This document shows, piece after piece, positions 13,550-23,124 of a stretch of DNA of 29,494 bases; the first letter of the stretch is position 1, and every line of letters starts with the position of its first letter. The position numbers and the translations under genes are program-made. The notes under the pieces are model-generated. The model was given only the letters and a program-made list of their open reading frames with translations. It did no database searches and was not told the DNA's origin. Origin of the DNA: a virus; the IMG/VR virus record IMGVR_UViG_3300023179_000377, positions 1 through 29,494 of that record. One strand, given 5' to 3'.

Positions 13550-14728
13550 ATGGCTACAAGGTTCAAGGCTGGCAGTAGAAGCAACTACGGAGTCTCTCCT
13601 CTACCTACTGGGTATGAGACGGCTCAATACGGTCCTGTCGATCTGTACATTCCTCCCTGCGGAATAGAAGACGTCGACACAGCGATGTTCAATCTGTTCG
13701 ACAAGGAGATATCTCCTGAGTGTGGAGGAAAAGACAGCGCCCCTCTCAAGAAAGCCCCCATCATCTTCGCCGCGGGTGAGAAATGGGCGTTACTCAAAAA
13801 GGGAAGGCCGATTCGAGATCGGAACAACACCCTTATCCTACCTCTGATAACGATAGTCAGAACAGAAGTCGCACAGCAGCCAACTGATGACGTCAGTGGC
13901 CGAGGAATCAATCAGCATGTGGGCGAGATTGTTATCAAGAGAAGGCTCGATAAATCAGACCGTGATTACCAGAACCTGATTAACAAGATTTTATTGGGCT
14001 ATCAGCAGAACGTTCCAAACACAGAAGACAACGTCGTCAATCAGGTTGAGACTGCCCGAGATGTAGGCAGTCTTCGAAGCGATCCCGACATCAAGCGTGG
14101 TGCATATCTCAAGTCGTCGCTGAAGAACAACGTCTACGAGACTATAGTCGTCCCGACTCCACAGTTCTACACAGTCAAGTATCAAGTGACTGTGTGGACA
14201 CAGTACATGCAGCATACAAATCAGATAATCGAACGGATCATCTCTTCATTTCTGCCACAGGGACAGTCTTGGAGGCTAGATACGCCAAAGGGCTACTGGT
14301 TCGTCGCGTCCCTTGATGGCGGCAATTTTGAGAATGAGACCAACTTCGATGACATGTCGCAGCAGGAGAGATTCATCAAGACCAACTTCACAGTCTCAGT
14401 TCCGGCTTACATCTTTGCCTCCGATGCTCCCGGTAACCCAGTGCCAGTCAAACGATACGTCTCTTCTCCAACTGTCAAATTCGAAACAACTGATGACTCA
14501 CTCACAGACAGCGACTTCATGTTCGGATCAGACGATCCAACGCTACCGATAGATGATTTGGACAACACGAGAGAGGACCAAAGACCGGGCGGCTGGCGTC
14601 TTCAGAAAATTTATCCGAACGTCACTGATGCCATTTCCAAGGACGTTCAGAGGAAAGTTCAAGGTGAGACGATCGTGACTGATGCTTCTGAGAGAGACGC
14701 TCTGAAAATATTGCTGTTCAACAAGTGA
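13550..14728 (+). CDS. gp15: Tail sheath stabiliser/completion protein, gp15-like
   Basis: The protein has 392 residues; T4 gp15 has 272. The region at 207-290 (FYTVKYQVTVWTQYMQHTNQ, IIERIISSFLPQGQSWRL, then FIKTNFTVSVPAYIF) mirrors the central part of T4 gp15, where E-L-S-I-F-T-R-Y...Q-I-V-E-Q-I-L-P-Y-F is followed by R-R-x-E-W-S-L-T-F. An earlier LILPLITIVRTEV strand also fits. The protein forms the ring that caps the finished tail tube and sheath and docks to the neck. The start has a good ribosome site (GAGGTGAG). Extra length comes from the N-terminal 70 residues and the acidic C-terminal 100. Confidence 0.75.
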   Translation: MATRFKAGSRSNYGVSPLPTGYETAQYGPVDLYIPPCGIEDVDTAMFNLFDKEISPECGGKDSAPLKKAPIIFAAGEKWALLKKGRPIRDRNNTLILPLITIVRTEVAQQPTDDVSGRGINQHVGEIVIKRRLDKSDRDYQNLINKILLGYQQNVPNTEDNVVNQVETARDVGSLRSDPDIKRGAYLKSSLKNNVYETIVVPTPQFYTVKYQVTVWTQYMQHTNQIIERIISSFLPQGQSWRLDTPKGYWFVASLDGGNFENETNFDDMSQQERFIKTNFTVSVPAYIFASDAPGNPVPVKRYVSSPTVKFETTDDSLTDSDFMFGSDDPTLPIDDLDNTREDQRPGGWRLQKIYPNVTDAISKDVQRKVQGETIVTDASERDALKILLFNK

Positions 14729-14747
14729 CATTTGACTTTTCCTGAGA

Positions 14748-14753
14748 TACTTA
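14748..14753 (+). promoter_or_regulatory. Candidate late promoter TACTTA
   Basis: GAGATACTTA lies 30 bases before the sheath gene ATG 14784, with AAGGAG as ribosome site between them. Confidence 0.5.
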
Positions 14754-14783
14754 ACATTTGATGTAATCTCAAGGAGATAGGAA

Positions 14784-17700
14784 ATGTCAGAGCAGTCCTT
14801 CAAGTCCCCAAATTTCTACGAACGTGAAATAGACCTTTCGAGCCCGCGAGTCACAGGACCGGTCGGAGTTCCTGGTGCAATCATCGGCACTTCTAACAAG
14901 GGTCCTGCTTTCGTTCCTGTCACCGTCGCAAATTTCAGTGAGTTCACGAACATCTTTGGTAACCTCGATCCGATGCATGCTGGACCCTATGCTGCCAACG
15001 AGTTCTTGAAGAACAAGACAGCATTGACTTACCTAAGAGTCCTAGGTGCTGGTGCGAACTCGACAGCTGCAGACGTCTCTAACACTCTCCTCAAGGGCAC
15101 AGTTGTCAATGCAGGTTTCACTCGCTTGGGCACATCCGGCTCGGCGCACAGTGCTGACAAGAGACACAGAGGCGCAGTACAGTTTCTCGCTGCTACACAC
15201 ACGCTAGGCGCACACGAAGGAACTTCGGTCGCTTACTTCACAGACAACGACACGACACTGGGAGCTTCTTCTGTCAACCTCGTGAGAGGAATGATCATGA
15301 CCCCCGACACTTCAAGGGTCTATGTCACGTCAGAGACGAACATCACCCCGTCTTTCTTTTCGACCCCCACGTCGGTCAACGACGACTTTACGATGGGAAG
15401 CACAGGAAAGTTCAAGATCATCATCTCTTCCAGCTTAGGATCTAATTTCTCTGCGTCTGATGGCATTCCGGGCCTTCTGATCCTCACAGCGTCATTCGAT
15501 CCAACGAGCAAGGACTACTTTGGAAAGGTCCTTAATTCTGATCCGGATAAGTTCTACACGAATCAGCACTACTTGCACGCAGACTTAGCTGTTGATGTAC
15601 CCGTCGCTTACGTGGCTTCTAACGCTCATGTTGCATTGCTCTCGGGCTCGGCCAACACTTCGACATCATCTGGTGATCCGAATCTTACGTTCCGCGAGGT
15701 CTTTGGCAAGTATGATACGAGATACACCACACCGGCGACATCTTTCTTCATCTCTCAGCCATTCGGTGCTGTTGAGCATGACCTCTTCAAGTTCGAAGCG
15801 ATCGATGACGGAGAGTATGCAAACAGTCTCTACAAGATCTCAATCACTAACGTTAAGGCGTCGTTGAACGACTCATACAAGTTCGGTACATTCAACGTTC
15901 AGATTCGTGACTGGAAAGACACAGATCTCAACCCTGTAGTCATAGAACAGTTCAGCAACTGTTCTCTCGATCCTAGCTCTCCAAACTATGTTGCAAAGAT
16001 GATTGGAGACAGGAAGGTCTCCTACAACTTTGACACTGACGTAACTTCAGAGAAGCGCCTGTTCGCTTCCGGCAAGTATTCAAACAACTCTAAGTACGTT
16101 CGGATCGTGATGAACGAAGACGTTGAACTTGGTAAGATACCTACTAACGCGCTTCCTTTCGGATTCAGAGGGCCCGAGATTCTCAATATCAACCCGTTGC
16201 TAGCAGCAAGTGATTCTCTATCAGCTGTCAATGCTAGACTAGGTGGTCAGCTTTCTACTGCTGCACTATCTCTCACAAGCTCATTCTTGCCTCCCGTTCC
16301 TCACCGTTTCAAGGTAACGAGAGGCGAGGTAACAGGAAGCAACTTCCTCGGTCAACCTGGCCCATCTGAGCAAGCAAACCCGACTTTCTACTGGGGAGTT
16401 AAGTTCGAGAGAAGCAGCACCTCTTCTGACCCTTCTGCAGACAACAGAGTGATACTCAACAACAACGTGATAACTGAGAAGAACGAGCTTCTCCATTCTT
16501 ACACGAAATTCTGTGGCATTAGAAAGCTTGATGCACTTGTTACGGGGTCGTCAGTAGACTCCCTCAATAACAATAAGTTCAGTCTCTCCAAGGTAGCCTT
16601 CTACAACAGCGACATCTCGCATCTGACTGCTTCTATCAACACGCACATGAAGGAAGCAGCATACATCAGAAATGCGAAAGTCGATACTACGACGTATAAC
16701 GTCAAAGATCCGTTGTCTTCACAGACGAGAATAACGCTGGCATCACTTCTCGCTCAGGGAACTGCCCCTCAGTTCAACAGATTCTCGACCTTCACGAAGT
16801 TTACCAACTTCATGTACGGCGGATTCGATGGAACCAACTTCCTTAACAGAGACGCTCGTCGACTCAACGACAAGTCGGTGTCATTCGATTCTCCTGGTGG
16901 CGCTTCGGGGGCGAATGCTGCAGTTCCTCTCGGATTCTCTTCAAACCCATCTGGAGAGGGACCGGATAACAATGGCGTCACATCTTATCTCACAGCTGTT
17001 GACATCGTGACAAACCCGATGGAGGCGAACAACAACCTTCTCGCGATACCCGGCATCAAGGAGCCCTACGTCAATGATCAAGCTGCGAAGAAGGTAAAGA
17101 ACTACGGACTCGCCATGTACGTCATGGACGTCCCGGGCTACGACGATGATCAAGAGCGTTTGTACGATGACTCGACGAAGAAGCCCAATATCAAGAATAC
17201 GGCTGCTCTGTTCGACGGCCGCTCCATCGACAACGACTATGCTGCAGCATACTTCCCAGACGTATTTCTAGACGATTCTACTAATCGTCGCAAGGTAAAG
17301 GTTCCTGCATCTGTCGCAGCACTTGGAGCCCTAGGCTTCAACGATAGAATCGCATATCCGTGGTTCGCTCCCGCCGGTTTCAATCGTGCAGCCCTAGACT
17401 TTGTCACGAACGTCGACGTAAGATTGAATGTTGCCGACAGAGATCGGCTCTATGAGTCGCGCATTAATCCCATCGCAACGTTCCCAAGGCTAGGATATGT
17501 GATCTACGGTCAGAAGACGCTGAAGATTAATAAGTCTGCTCTCGATAGAGTCAACGTCAGGCGCTTGATGCTTGAGCTCAAGCGTATCATCGTTGGGATC
17601 GCTCAGAGAATCGTCTTCGAGCAGAACACACCTGCAGTCAGAAACAAGTTCGTAGCAGACGCATCATTCCAGCTCGGACTCGTCCAGCTACAAGCAGGAA

Positions 17701-17858
17701 TAGAGGCATTCCAGGTCATCATGAACGAGTCCAACAACACACAGGACGACGTCGATCTCAATCGCCTCAACGGACGAATCGTCGTCATACCAACTCGTGT
17801 GGTGGAGTTCATCGCGATCGACTTCATTATCACGAACGCCGGTGTGGAGTTCGTGTGA
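14784..17858 (+). CDS. gp18: Tail sheath protein, copy 1 (gp18-like)
   Basis: The protein has 1024 residues, against 659 for T4 gp18. The N-terminus (NFYEREIDLSS...GVPGAIIGTSNKGPAFVPVTV) is the classic sheath opening. The middle part shows the gp18-like block FNVQIRDWKDTDLNPVV followed by the segment around FSNCSLDPSSPNYVAKMIGD. The C-terminal 150 residues hold PWFAPAGFNRA, VNVRRLMLELKRII and the final strands (GRIVVIPTRVVEFIAIDFII) that lock onto neighbouring subunits and the tube. The extra 350 residues fall between the N-terminal and core domains, where sheath proteins carry outward-facing insertions. It has a strong ribosome site and its own promoter candidate. It is followed by a diverged copy. 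Confidence 0.95.
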   Translation: MSEQSFKSPNFYEREIDLSSPRVTGPVGVPGAIIGTSNKGPAFVPVTVANFSEFTNIFGNLDPMHAGPYAANEFLKNKTALTYLRVLGAGANSTAADVSNTLLKGTVVNAGFTRLGTSGSAHSADKRHRGAVQFLAATHTLGAHEGTSVAYFTDNDTTLGASSVNLVRGMIMTPDTSRVYVTSETNITPSFFSTPTSVNDDFTMGSTGKFKIIISSSLGSNFSASDGIPGLLILTASFDPTSKDYFGKVLNSDPDKFYTNQHYLHADLAVDVPVAYVASNAHVALLSGSANTSTSSGDPNLTFREVFGKYDTRYTTPATSFFISQPFGAVEHDLFKFEAIDDGEYANSLYKISITNVKASLNDSYKFGTFNVQIRDWKDTDLNPVVIEQFSNCSLDPSSPNYVAKMIGDRKVSYNFDTDVTSEKRLFASGKYSNNSKYVRIVMNEDVELGKIPTNALPFGFRGPEILNINPLLAASDSLSAVNARLGGQLSTAALSLTSSFLPPVPHRFKVTRGEVTGSNFLGQPGPSEQANPTFYWGVKFERSSTSSDPSADNRVILNNNVITEKNELLHSYTKFCGIRKLDALVTGSSVDSLNNNKFSLSKVAFYNSDISHLTASINTHMKEAAYIRNAKVDTTTYNVKDPLSSQTRITLASLLAQGTAPQFNRFSTFTKFTNFMYGGFDGTNFLNRDARRLNDKSVSFDSPGGASGANAAVPLGFSSNPSGEGPDNNGVTSYLTAVDIVTNPMEANNNLLAIPGIKEPYVNDQAAKKVKNYGLAMYVMDVPGYDDDQERLYDDSTKKPNIKNTAALFDGRSIDNDYAAAYFPDVFLDDSTNRRKVKVPASVAALGALGFNDRIAYPWFAPAGFNRAALDFVTNVDVRLNVADRDRLYESRINPIATFPRLGYVIYGQKTLKINKSALDRVNVRRLMLELKRIIVGIAQRIVFEQNTPAVRNKFVADASFQLGLVQLQAGIEAFQVIMNESNNTQDDVDLNRLNGRIVVIPTRVVEFIAIDFIITNAGVEFV

Positions 17859-17905
17859 AAAACTCGGTCTACTACATAGTTAGAGCTAGCATCGGGAGCT
17901 AATAA

Positions 17906-20900
17906 ATGGCACAGTTGAAATTCGGAAGCGCAGGTGTAACAGCACGTGAAATAGACCTCTCGGGTCCCGTATCACAATCTCCTGTAGGAGTACCCGCAGG
18001 AATCGTTGGTACTTCCAAGAAGGGACCGGCATTCGTTCCCATAACAGTTGGAAACATCAACGACTGGTACGCGAAGTTTGGTCGGACCGACGGAAAGAAG
18101 TTCGGTCCACTTGCTGTGTTGGAGTGGCTCAGGAACGCACAGGCTGTCACCTATCTTAAGGTCCTCGGCGTAGGAACAGGACGAATGAGGAATAACGACG
18201 GCACAGTAACAAGTGCCGGCTTCACTGTTGGAGATCAACTCTTCGACGAAAATGGTTATAAGTCTGGCAACATTTACGCAAATACCGCGGGTGACCCCGG
18301 ACGTACCTACTTCCTCGGATGCTTCATGTCTGAATCAGCAGGGTCTACGATCTTCAGTGATGCTGGATTGCAGGGTCCCGGATCTGTTACTCCAGGCAGC
18401 TCTACAGCGCTTCCTATCGTAAGAGGTGTGCTGATGGCACCCTCAGGCGTCTATCTCACGCTCTCTGCTTCAATGCAGACGATCGACTCTTCGAAACCTT
18501 TAAAAACTGATATCGGATCTACGGGCAGCTATAAAGGCTTTGCAGTTGGTGATGTTGTTCTCTCAAGTAACGGTGTTCCGAAGCAGGACTTCACACTTCT
18601 CCTCAACGGTCACAAGGGAACAAATCCAACTTATCCCAACATAATCACAGCGTCATTTGACGTGAGATCAAACAACTACATCGCCAAATCACTCAACACA
18701 GACCCCTATAAGATCCAAGAGGCCGGCCACTATCTCTATGCTCACTGGGACATCCACCCTGTCCTCGCCGCAGTCACAGGAACAGGTCTCGTTGCAGCAG
18801 CTTATGGAGCTGGCGGTACGAAGCATGCCGGCATTGAAACAGCAGCTTTCGTTCTTCACTCTGGCGAAGACAGAGGCACAGGTACAGATTCAGTTCCCAA
18901 CTATGAGTCTTTCACTGATAGATTCGGTCATGCTAAGACACCCTGGATCGTTTCACAGAAGTTCGGCGGAAGAGCCCAAGAGCTCTTCAGACTACACTCG
19001 CTTGACGACGGCGCAGGAGTCTCCACCAGTGTGAAGGTGTCGATTGAGAATATCACACCCTCTACGGATCCTCTCAACAGGTTCGGATCTTTCAACGTAG
19101 TGCTTCGTGTGTGGTCTGATAGAGACCTCGACAAGAAAGTTGTCTCAAACGAGACTTTCAGCGGTGTCAACCTCGATCCTTCTTCTGACAGATACATCGG
19201 CAAGGTTATAGGAGACGTCCACGCTTACTATGACTTCGACCGTGAGGAGTCCGAGCAGAAGCTAGTGATCGAGGGCAACTATGAGAACAGATCTAGCTAT
19301 GTCCGAGTTGAAGTACACCCAGACATTGTCAACGGATTCGTAGACCCTACTGCGATACCGATGGGATTCCGAGGAATTGACCATCTCGTGACGAGCGGAT
19401 CTTCTCCCCTTGAATCTGTCGCCACAGCACATGGAACGCTGTCTGTCTCTAATGCAACGAGGAGAGCTGTCACTCCACCCCTTCCCTTTAGGACGAGGAT
19501 AACGACAGGCACTGAAGACACGAACATGGAACAGCTTGAACCAAGCTTCTACTGGGGAGTTCAGTTCGAGCATCCTGAGACCTTGGCCTCGAAGAACACT
19601 TCTGTGCTTCCAAACTCCGGCTTGACTTCTTACGCCAAGTACTTCCCAGACTTTGCTGTAGGAACAGCCAAATTCGTTACAGGAAGCAATGCTGGAGACC
19701 CAGACACAGTCAATCTCGGGATCGTCGATGCTGATAGGTTCTGCAACAACTTCTTCACTCTCGAAAACCTCCAAGTCGTGACGGGATCGAACGGCCTCGC
19801 CAACCCTGACAAGTGGCTTTCAGCCCGATACCTCAGGAACGGTAAGGTTACTGTCAGCGACCCAGACAAGACGAGAGCTTTCACCACAGACGATCTCTTG
19901 TCGAACAAGCGGTTCGCTAAGTTCACTCTCTTCATGCAGGGCGGATTCGACGGTGTCAACATCTTCGATGAAGACTCTGCAGAGCTTCTCAACCCAGCCG
20001 TAACAGCAGAGATGGATTCTGCTTCTGACCGCGGTCTTGCTGAGGGACCAACCGTGAGGACATACCTCAAGGCGATCGAAGTGATGCAGAACACGACGAA
20101 CGTCGACATACAGCTCTTCGCCATCCCGGGCATCCGCGAGCCCATCGTCACAGATGCAGCTACTCTGGCCGTCGAGGATCGTTTCGACGCGATGTACGTC
20201 ATGGACATCGAAGAGAAGGACGATTCGAACACAAACGTCGTTCTCGACACCCAGGTACCGTCCGTTACAAACACGATCAACACATTCATCGATCGCAGCG
20301 TCAACTCCTCCTTCGCTGCAGCGTACTTCCCAGACGTCCTCTACAGCGATCCAACGGGTGCTAACCTCTTCGTTCCCCCGTCAGTCCTCGTCCTCGGGGC
20401 TCTGTCGTTGAACGACTCAGTCGGACATCCATGGTTCGCCCCCGCCGGTTTCACAAGAGGTGCTCTCCCAGACGCAGCACTCGAACCCCGCGTGAGGCTG
20501 AATCAGGCTGACATGGACAAGCTGTACGACAACAAGATCAACCCGCTCGTTGCATTCCCAGGTGCAACACGGGGAGGAACTAATCCTCGGAGTGGAATCG
20601 TAGTGTGGGGACAGAAGACGCTCCAGGTCGCAGCTTCGGCTCTCGACAGGGTCAACGTCCGCCGTCTCCTCATCGAGATCCGTCGTCAGGTGCGAGACAT
20701 CGCTCAGACGATCCTCTTCGAGCCCAACCGAGAGGCAACACTCGCACGATTCTCTTCAGCTGTCACACCCCGTCTACAGAGAATCCAAGCTCTCAGCGGA
20801 CTCGAGCGGTTCAAGGTCATCATCGACTCCTCGACGACGACTCAGGACGACATCCTCAACAACACGATCCGTGGAAAGATCTACGTGCAGCCCACGAAGA

Positions 20901-20953
20901 GCATCGAGTTCGTCTCCCTCGACTTCGTGGTGGCCAACAACATACAGCAGTGA
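17906..20953 (+). CDS. gp18: Tail sheath protein, copy 2 (gp18-like paralogue)
   Basis: The protein has 1015 residues and is collinear with the preceding sheath gene from end to end. Matching anchors are REIDLSGPVSQSPVGVPAGI, GTSKKGPAFVPITVGN, FNVVLRVWSDRDLDKKVVS, SFYWGVQFE, PWFAPAGFTRGALP, ALDRVNVRRLLIEIRRQVRD and the closing KSIEFVSLDFVV. Between anchors the two differ widely, so this is an old duplication, not a recent copy. Both C-terminal linking domains look complete. GGGAG lies 7 bases upstream of ATG 17906, and the gap between the two genes is 47 bases with no terminator, so both are probably expressed together. Whether both enter one sheath or form alternatives is not visible. Confidence 0.95.
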   Translation: MAQLKFGSAGVTAREIDLSGPVSQSPVGVPAGIVGTSKKGPAFVPITVGNINDWYAKFGRTDGKKFGPLAVLEWLRNAQAVTYLKVLGVGTGRMRNNDGTVTSAGFTVGDQLFDENGYKSGNIYANTAGDPGRTYFLGCFMSESAGSTIFSDAGLQGPGSVTPGSSTALPIVRGVLMAPSGVYLTLSASMQTIDSSKPLKTDIGSTGSYKGFAVGDVVLSSNGVPKQDFTLLLNGHKGTNPTYPNIITASFDVRSNNYIAKSLNTDPYKIQEAGHYLYAHWDIHPVLAAVTGTGLVAAAYGAGGTKHAGIETAAFVLHSGEDRGTGTDSVPNYESFTDRFGHAKTPWIVSQKFGGRAQELFRLHSLDDGAGVSTSVKVSIENITPSTDPLNRFGSFNVVLRVWSDRDLDKKVVSNETFSGVNLDPSSDRYIGKVIGDVHAYYDFDREESEQKLVIEGNYENRSSYVRVEVHPDIVNGFVDPTAIPMGFRGIDHLVTSGSSPLESVATAHGTLSVSNATRRAVTPPLPFRTRITTGTEDTNMEQLEPSFYWGVQFEHPETLASKNTSVLPNSGLTSYAKYFPDFAVGTAKFVTGSNAGDPDTVNLGIVDADRFCNNFFTLENLQVVTGSNGLANPDKWLSARYLRNGKVTVSDPDKTRAFTTDDLLSNKRFAKFTLFMQGGFDGVNIFDEDSAELLNPAVTAEMDSASDRGLAEGPTVRTYLKAIEVMQNTTNVDIQLFAIPGIREPIVTDAATLAVEDRFDAMYVMDIEEKDDSNTNVVLDTQVPSVTNTINTFIDRSVNSSFAAAYFPDVLYSDPTGANLFVPPSVLVLGALSLNDSVGHPWFAPAGFTRGALPDAALEPRVRLNQADMDKLYDNKINPLVAFPGATRGGTNPRSGIVVWGQKTLQVAASALDRVNVRRLLIEIRRQVRDIAQTILFEPNREATLARFSSAVTPRLQRIQALSGLERFKVIIDSSTTTQDDILNNTIRGKIYVQPTKSIEFVSLDFVVANNIQQ

Positions 20954-20961
20954 TAGAATAA

Positions 20962-21348
20962 ATGAGAATATCACGTAACGAGTTACAGGGCCTGATTAAC
21001 GAAGAGATTTCTCGGGCCCTTCTGAGGAGGGAGAACCGCCGTCTCGTGGAGACCGTGTCGTCCTACGGGGACATGGGACAAGGTTCTCTCTACGACATCG
21101 AAGCATCGGAGCTCCTCGACTTCGCGAAGAGCTACGCCTCTCTAGGCAACGCAATTCAAGAGCAGCTCGATGAGCTCCTCGACGAGCAGGAAGACGCCAG
21201 TGTCAATCCCAACGCCGTGCAGGTGATGGAGGAGAGACTCGGCGGCATGAATGCAGAGATCGACGGAGCGATCGAGGCATGGAGAGCTGCACGTGACGAA
21301 GAAGAGGACGACGGCAGCTGGGAAGCAGCAGCCCGCGCGAACCGCTGA
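20962..21348 (+). CDS. Small acidic protein with LxxLIxEE N-terminus
   Basis: The protein has 128 residues. The N-terminus (MRISRNELQGLINEEISRAL) belongs to the shared helix group, with I-N-E at residues 12-14. The rest is acidic helix (ASELLDFAKSYASLGNAIQE, EQLDELLDEQEDA) ending EEEDDGSWEAAARANR. It starts 8 bases after the second sheath stop with no ribosome site, so translation is probably coupled. Function is unknown; an internal or scaffold-like virion role is a guess from the motif. Confidence 0.7.
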   Translation: MRISRNELQGLINEEISRALLRRENRRLVETVSSYGDMGQGSLYDIEASELLDFAKSYASLGNAIQEQLDELLDEQEDASVNPNAVQVMEERLGGMNAEIDGAIEAWRAARDEEEDDGSWEAAARANR

Positions 21349-21354
21349 CTGCGA

Positions 21355-23013
21355 CTATCGGAGAGTCATCTCGTACACGACGTTTTCACACCCCCAGATC
21401 TTCACGACACCAGCCGCCTCTGCCACTTCCGCTTCTGTGAGTCCGTTCGCAGAGTCTGCCCTGTACTTGAATCGATTGTATCTCTCTTCAAAGTCAGTCC
21501 ACCAGAAGCGCGGAGGAGTTCTGTCTACCTCGACGAATCCTGCAACTGCGTATCCTCTCCCGGTGCCACCGTGTCTCGTGTCGACGTACGTCATCAGTTT
21601 GTCGTAGCCTTCTTGTCTACCCCAAGCCGAGGCCTCACGTACTAATCGGCTCAGACCTCCGGGCACGTTGTGACCCAGTGCAGCCGCACATCGTGCGACC
21701 TCTATGACGCCCTCTTTCCTATGGAAGGGACTTCTCACTGAGAGTGCATAGACGAGAGTGTCTCGGTCGAAGAGACCCCATGCTGCTTTAGACGCTACGT
21801 CTCCGTCGATGTGGTTCGTTTCAAAGAAAGACCTTCTAATCCCAGGTTGCAAGGGCTTCACGACGCATCGCCGAGCACCGACAGACTGTGTGCTCATCTT
21901 GAGGCGGGAAGAGATCATAGACTTGACGATATCAGTCTTGTCACGCCACTCGTCTTCGAACACGTGTAGGAGATTCACGCCTGCAGCAACAGCCGCTGCT
22001 GTCTTGTTCGCGTGGTATGAAGACGAACGATTCGTGTGGGAGTGCCAGTAGAGACCGTTGTACTCAATGCCTAGACACGAGTCAGGAACGTAGATGTCTA
22101 GCTCAAGACCTCCCAGCTTCGTTCGATCGTTCCGCTTCACTGTGCACCCAATACTCTCTAGCCACACTGCGATGCTCTCTTGCGCCACCGAGCCACCAGG
22201 AGAGCATTTGAAGCACTTGCCATACTGCAGGGACCTCAGGGATCCGTAGAACACCTCACTACAGCTAGAGCACTGTACTTGGATCACCTTCTGAGCATCG
22301 TTGATGTAACTCTCGAGGCCTCCTACTACACGGAGTCGCCCCGACGCCTCGACTCGTTCTCTGATTTCTTCAGTCCCGAGGCGCTTCATGCTGTCGAGGT
22401 ACCGCCTGATGTTCTCTTGCCGCAGTGTCATTGACACACGGTTCGCCATCGCGTCGACGCGCTCGTCTGTCTCCCTCGTGAGGCCCTTCGCCCATGGCGT
22501 GACTTTACCCTCTGCATACTGTATCTTTAGCTGCTCTGCAGCGGCAGCGATCCTCGGGTCAGACGCAGCGGTGGAGCCTTTGTTCCACGCTACGATGTCA
22601 CCTGACTCGAAAGCAGCCTTTCTGCCGCTGCTCGTCGCTGCTCCCCTCGCTGCGACCCTCGGGTCGCCCTCAGCAGTGAGGCCCTTGCACCAAGACTCTT
22701 TGCCCTTCAGCGACGCACTTCTCTTTTTGGATATCTGCGCAGCTTCTTCGGGTGTACACGTGGCATATATGGAACCGTTGTGACCCGTCAGCACCTTCGA
22801 GTAGCCCTTCCACCAACCGTTCCATCGCGTCTCTGCTCCGCATCCGCATGCACAACGACCCGGTCCGTCGTTCACAGCGTCCCACACGTCTTTCAGGGTC
22901 TTGCCGTGCTTGTCGATCACATGAGCCTCGAAGTTCGTCAGCCTCTTCGTCTCAAACGAGTCACACAACGGACACACTGCTACCCGCAGCTCTCTTCCTT
23001 CAATAGCACCCAT
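21355..23013 (-). CDS. Homing endonuclease, Vsr/EDxHD-type, with zinc fingers
   Basis: The protein has 552 residues and is inserted against the direction of the tail genes. In order: a C2H2-like finger (C14, C17, H31, H36); a CACGCG knuckle at 54-59; three repeats of a W-x-K-G-x-T motif with following D-P/E-R (WCKGLT 109, WNKGST 143, WAKGLT 174), typical of DNA-binding modules in homing enzymes; and a four-Cys ribbon (C248, C251, C267, C270). The nuclease core is at 278-370: ESIAVWLESIGC, LELDIYVPDSCLGIEYNG, WHSH and HVFEDEW, the pattern of the Vsr/EDxHD family. A C-terminal part (YVDTRHGGTGRGYAVAGFVE) follows. It would cut a DNA site and spread its own gene. The GGAG ribosome site is good, with no TAYTTA promoter. 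Confidence 0.85.
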   Translation of the reverse strand: MGAIEGRELRVAVCPLCDSFETKRLTNFEAHVIDKHGKTLKDVWDAVNDGPGRCACGCGAETRWNGWWKGYSKVLTGHNGSIYATCTPEEAAQISKKRSASLKGKESWCKGLTAEGDPRVAARGAATSSGRKAAFESGDIVAWNKGSTAASDPRIAAAAEQLKIQYAEGKVTPWAKGLTRETDERVDAMANRVSMTLRQENIRRYLDSMKRLGTEEIRERVEASGRLRVVGGLESYINDAQKVIQVQCSSCSEVFYGSLRSLQYGKCFKCSPGGSVAQESIAVWLESIGCTVKRNDRTKLGGLELDIYVPDSCLGIEYNGLYWHSHTNRSSSYHANKTAAAVAAGVNLLHVFEDEWRDKTDIVKSMISSRLKMSTQSVGARRCVVKPLQPGIRRSFFETNHIDGDVASKAAWGLFDRDTLVYALSVRSPFHRKEGVIEVARCAAALGHNVPGGLSRLVREASAWGRQEGYDKLMTYVDTRHGGTGRGYAVAGFVEVDRTPPRFWWTDFEERYNRFKYRADSANGLTEAEVAEAAGVVKIWGCENVVYEMTLR

Positions 23014-23079
23014 GTGTTCTTGCTCCTAGCTATGAATATAACTTTTTTACGAAAAAATATCAAAAAAATAGATCGTCGA

Positions 23080-23085
23080 TATTTA
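23080..23085 (+). promoter_or_regulatory. Candidate late promoter TATTTA
   Basis: GATATTTA lies 39 bases before the tail tube ATG at 23125, in an AT-rich gap shared with the divergent homing endonuclease gene. Confidence 0.5.
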
Positions 23086-23124
23086 AAGTCAAGCCCAAAC
23101 CGAGGCCGCAAGGAGAAAAACAAA

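Noticed and set aside
19262-20304. Minus-strand ORFs of 170 and 224 codons within the second sheath gene
   Set aside because: The + strand encodes clear sheath domains throughout; the antisense frames have no family features or start signals.
22388-23120. Plus-strand ORFs opposite the minus-strand homing endonuclease, including one running into the tube gene from 22780
   Set aside because: The endonuclease frame has zinc fingers and nuclease motifs. For the tube gene the correct start is ATG 23125, with a ribosome site and the family length of 163 residues.
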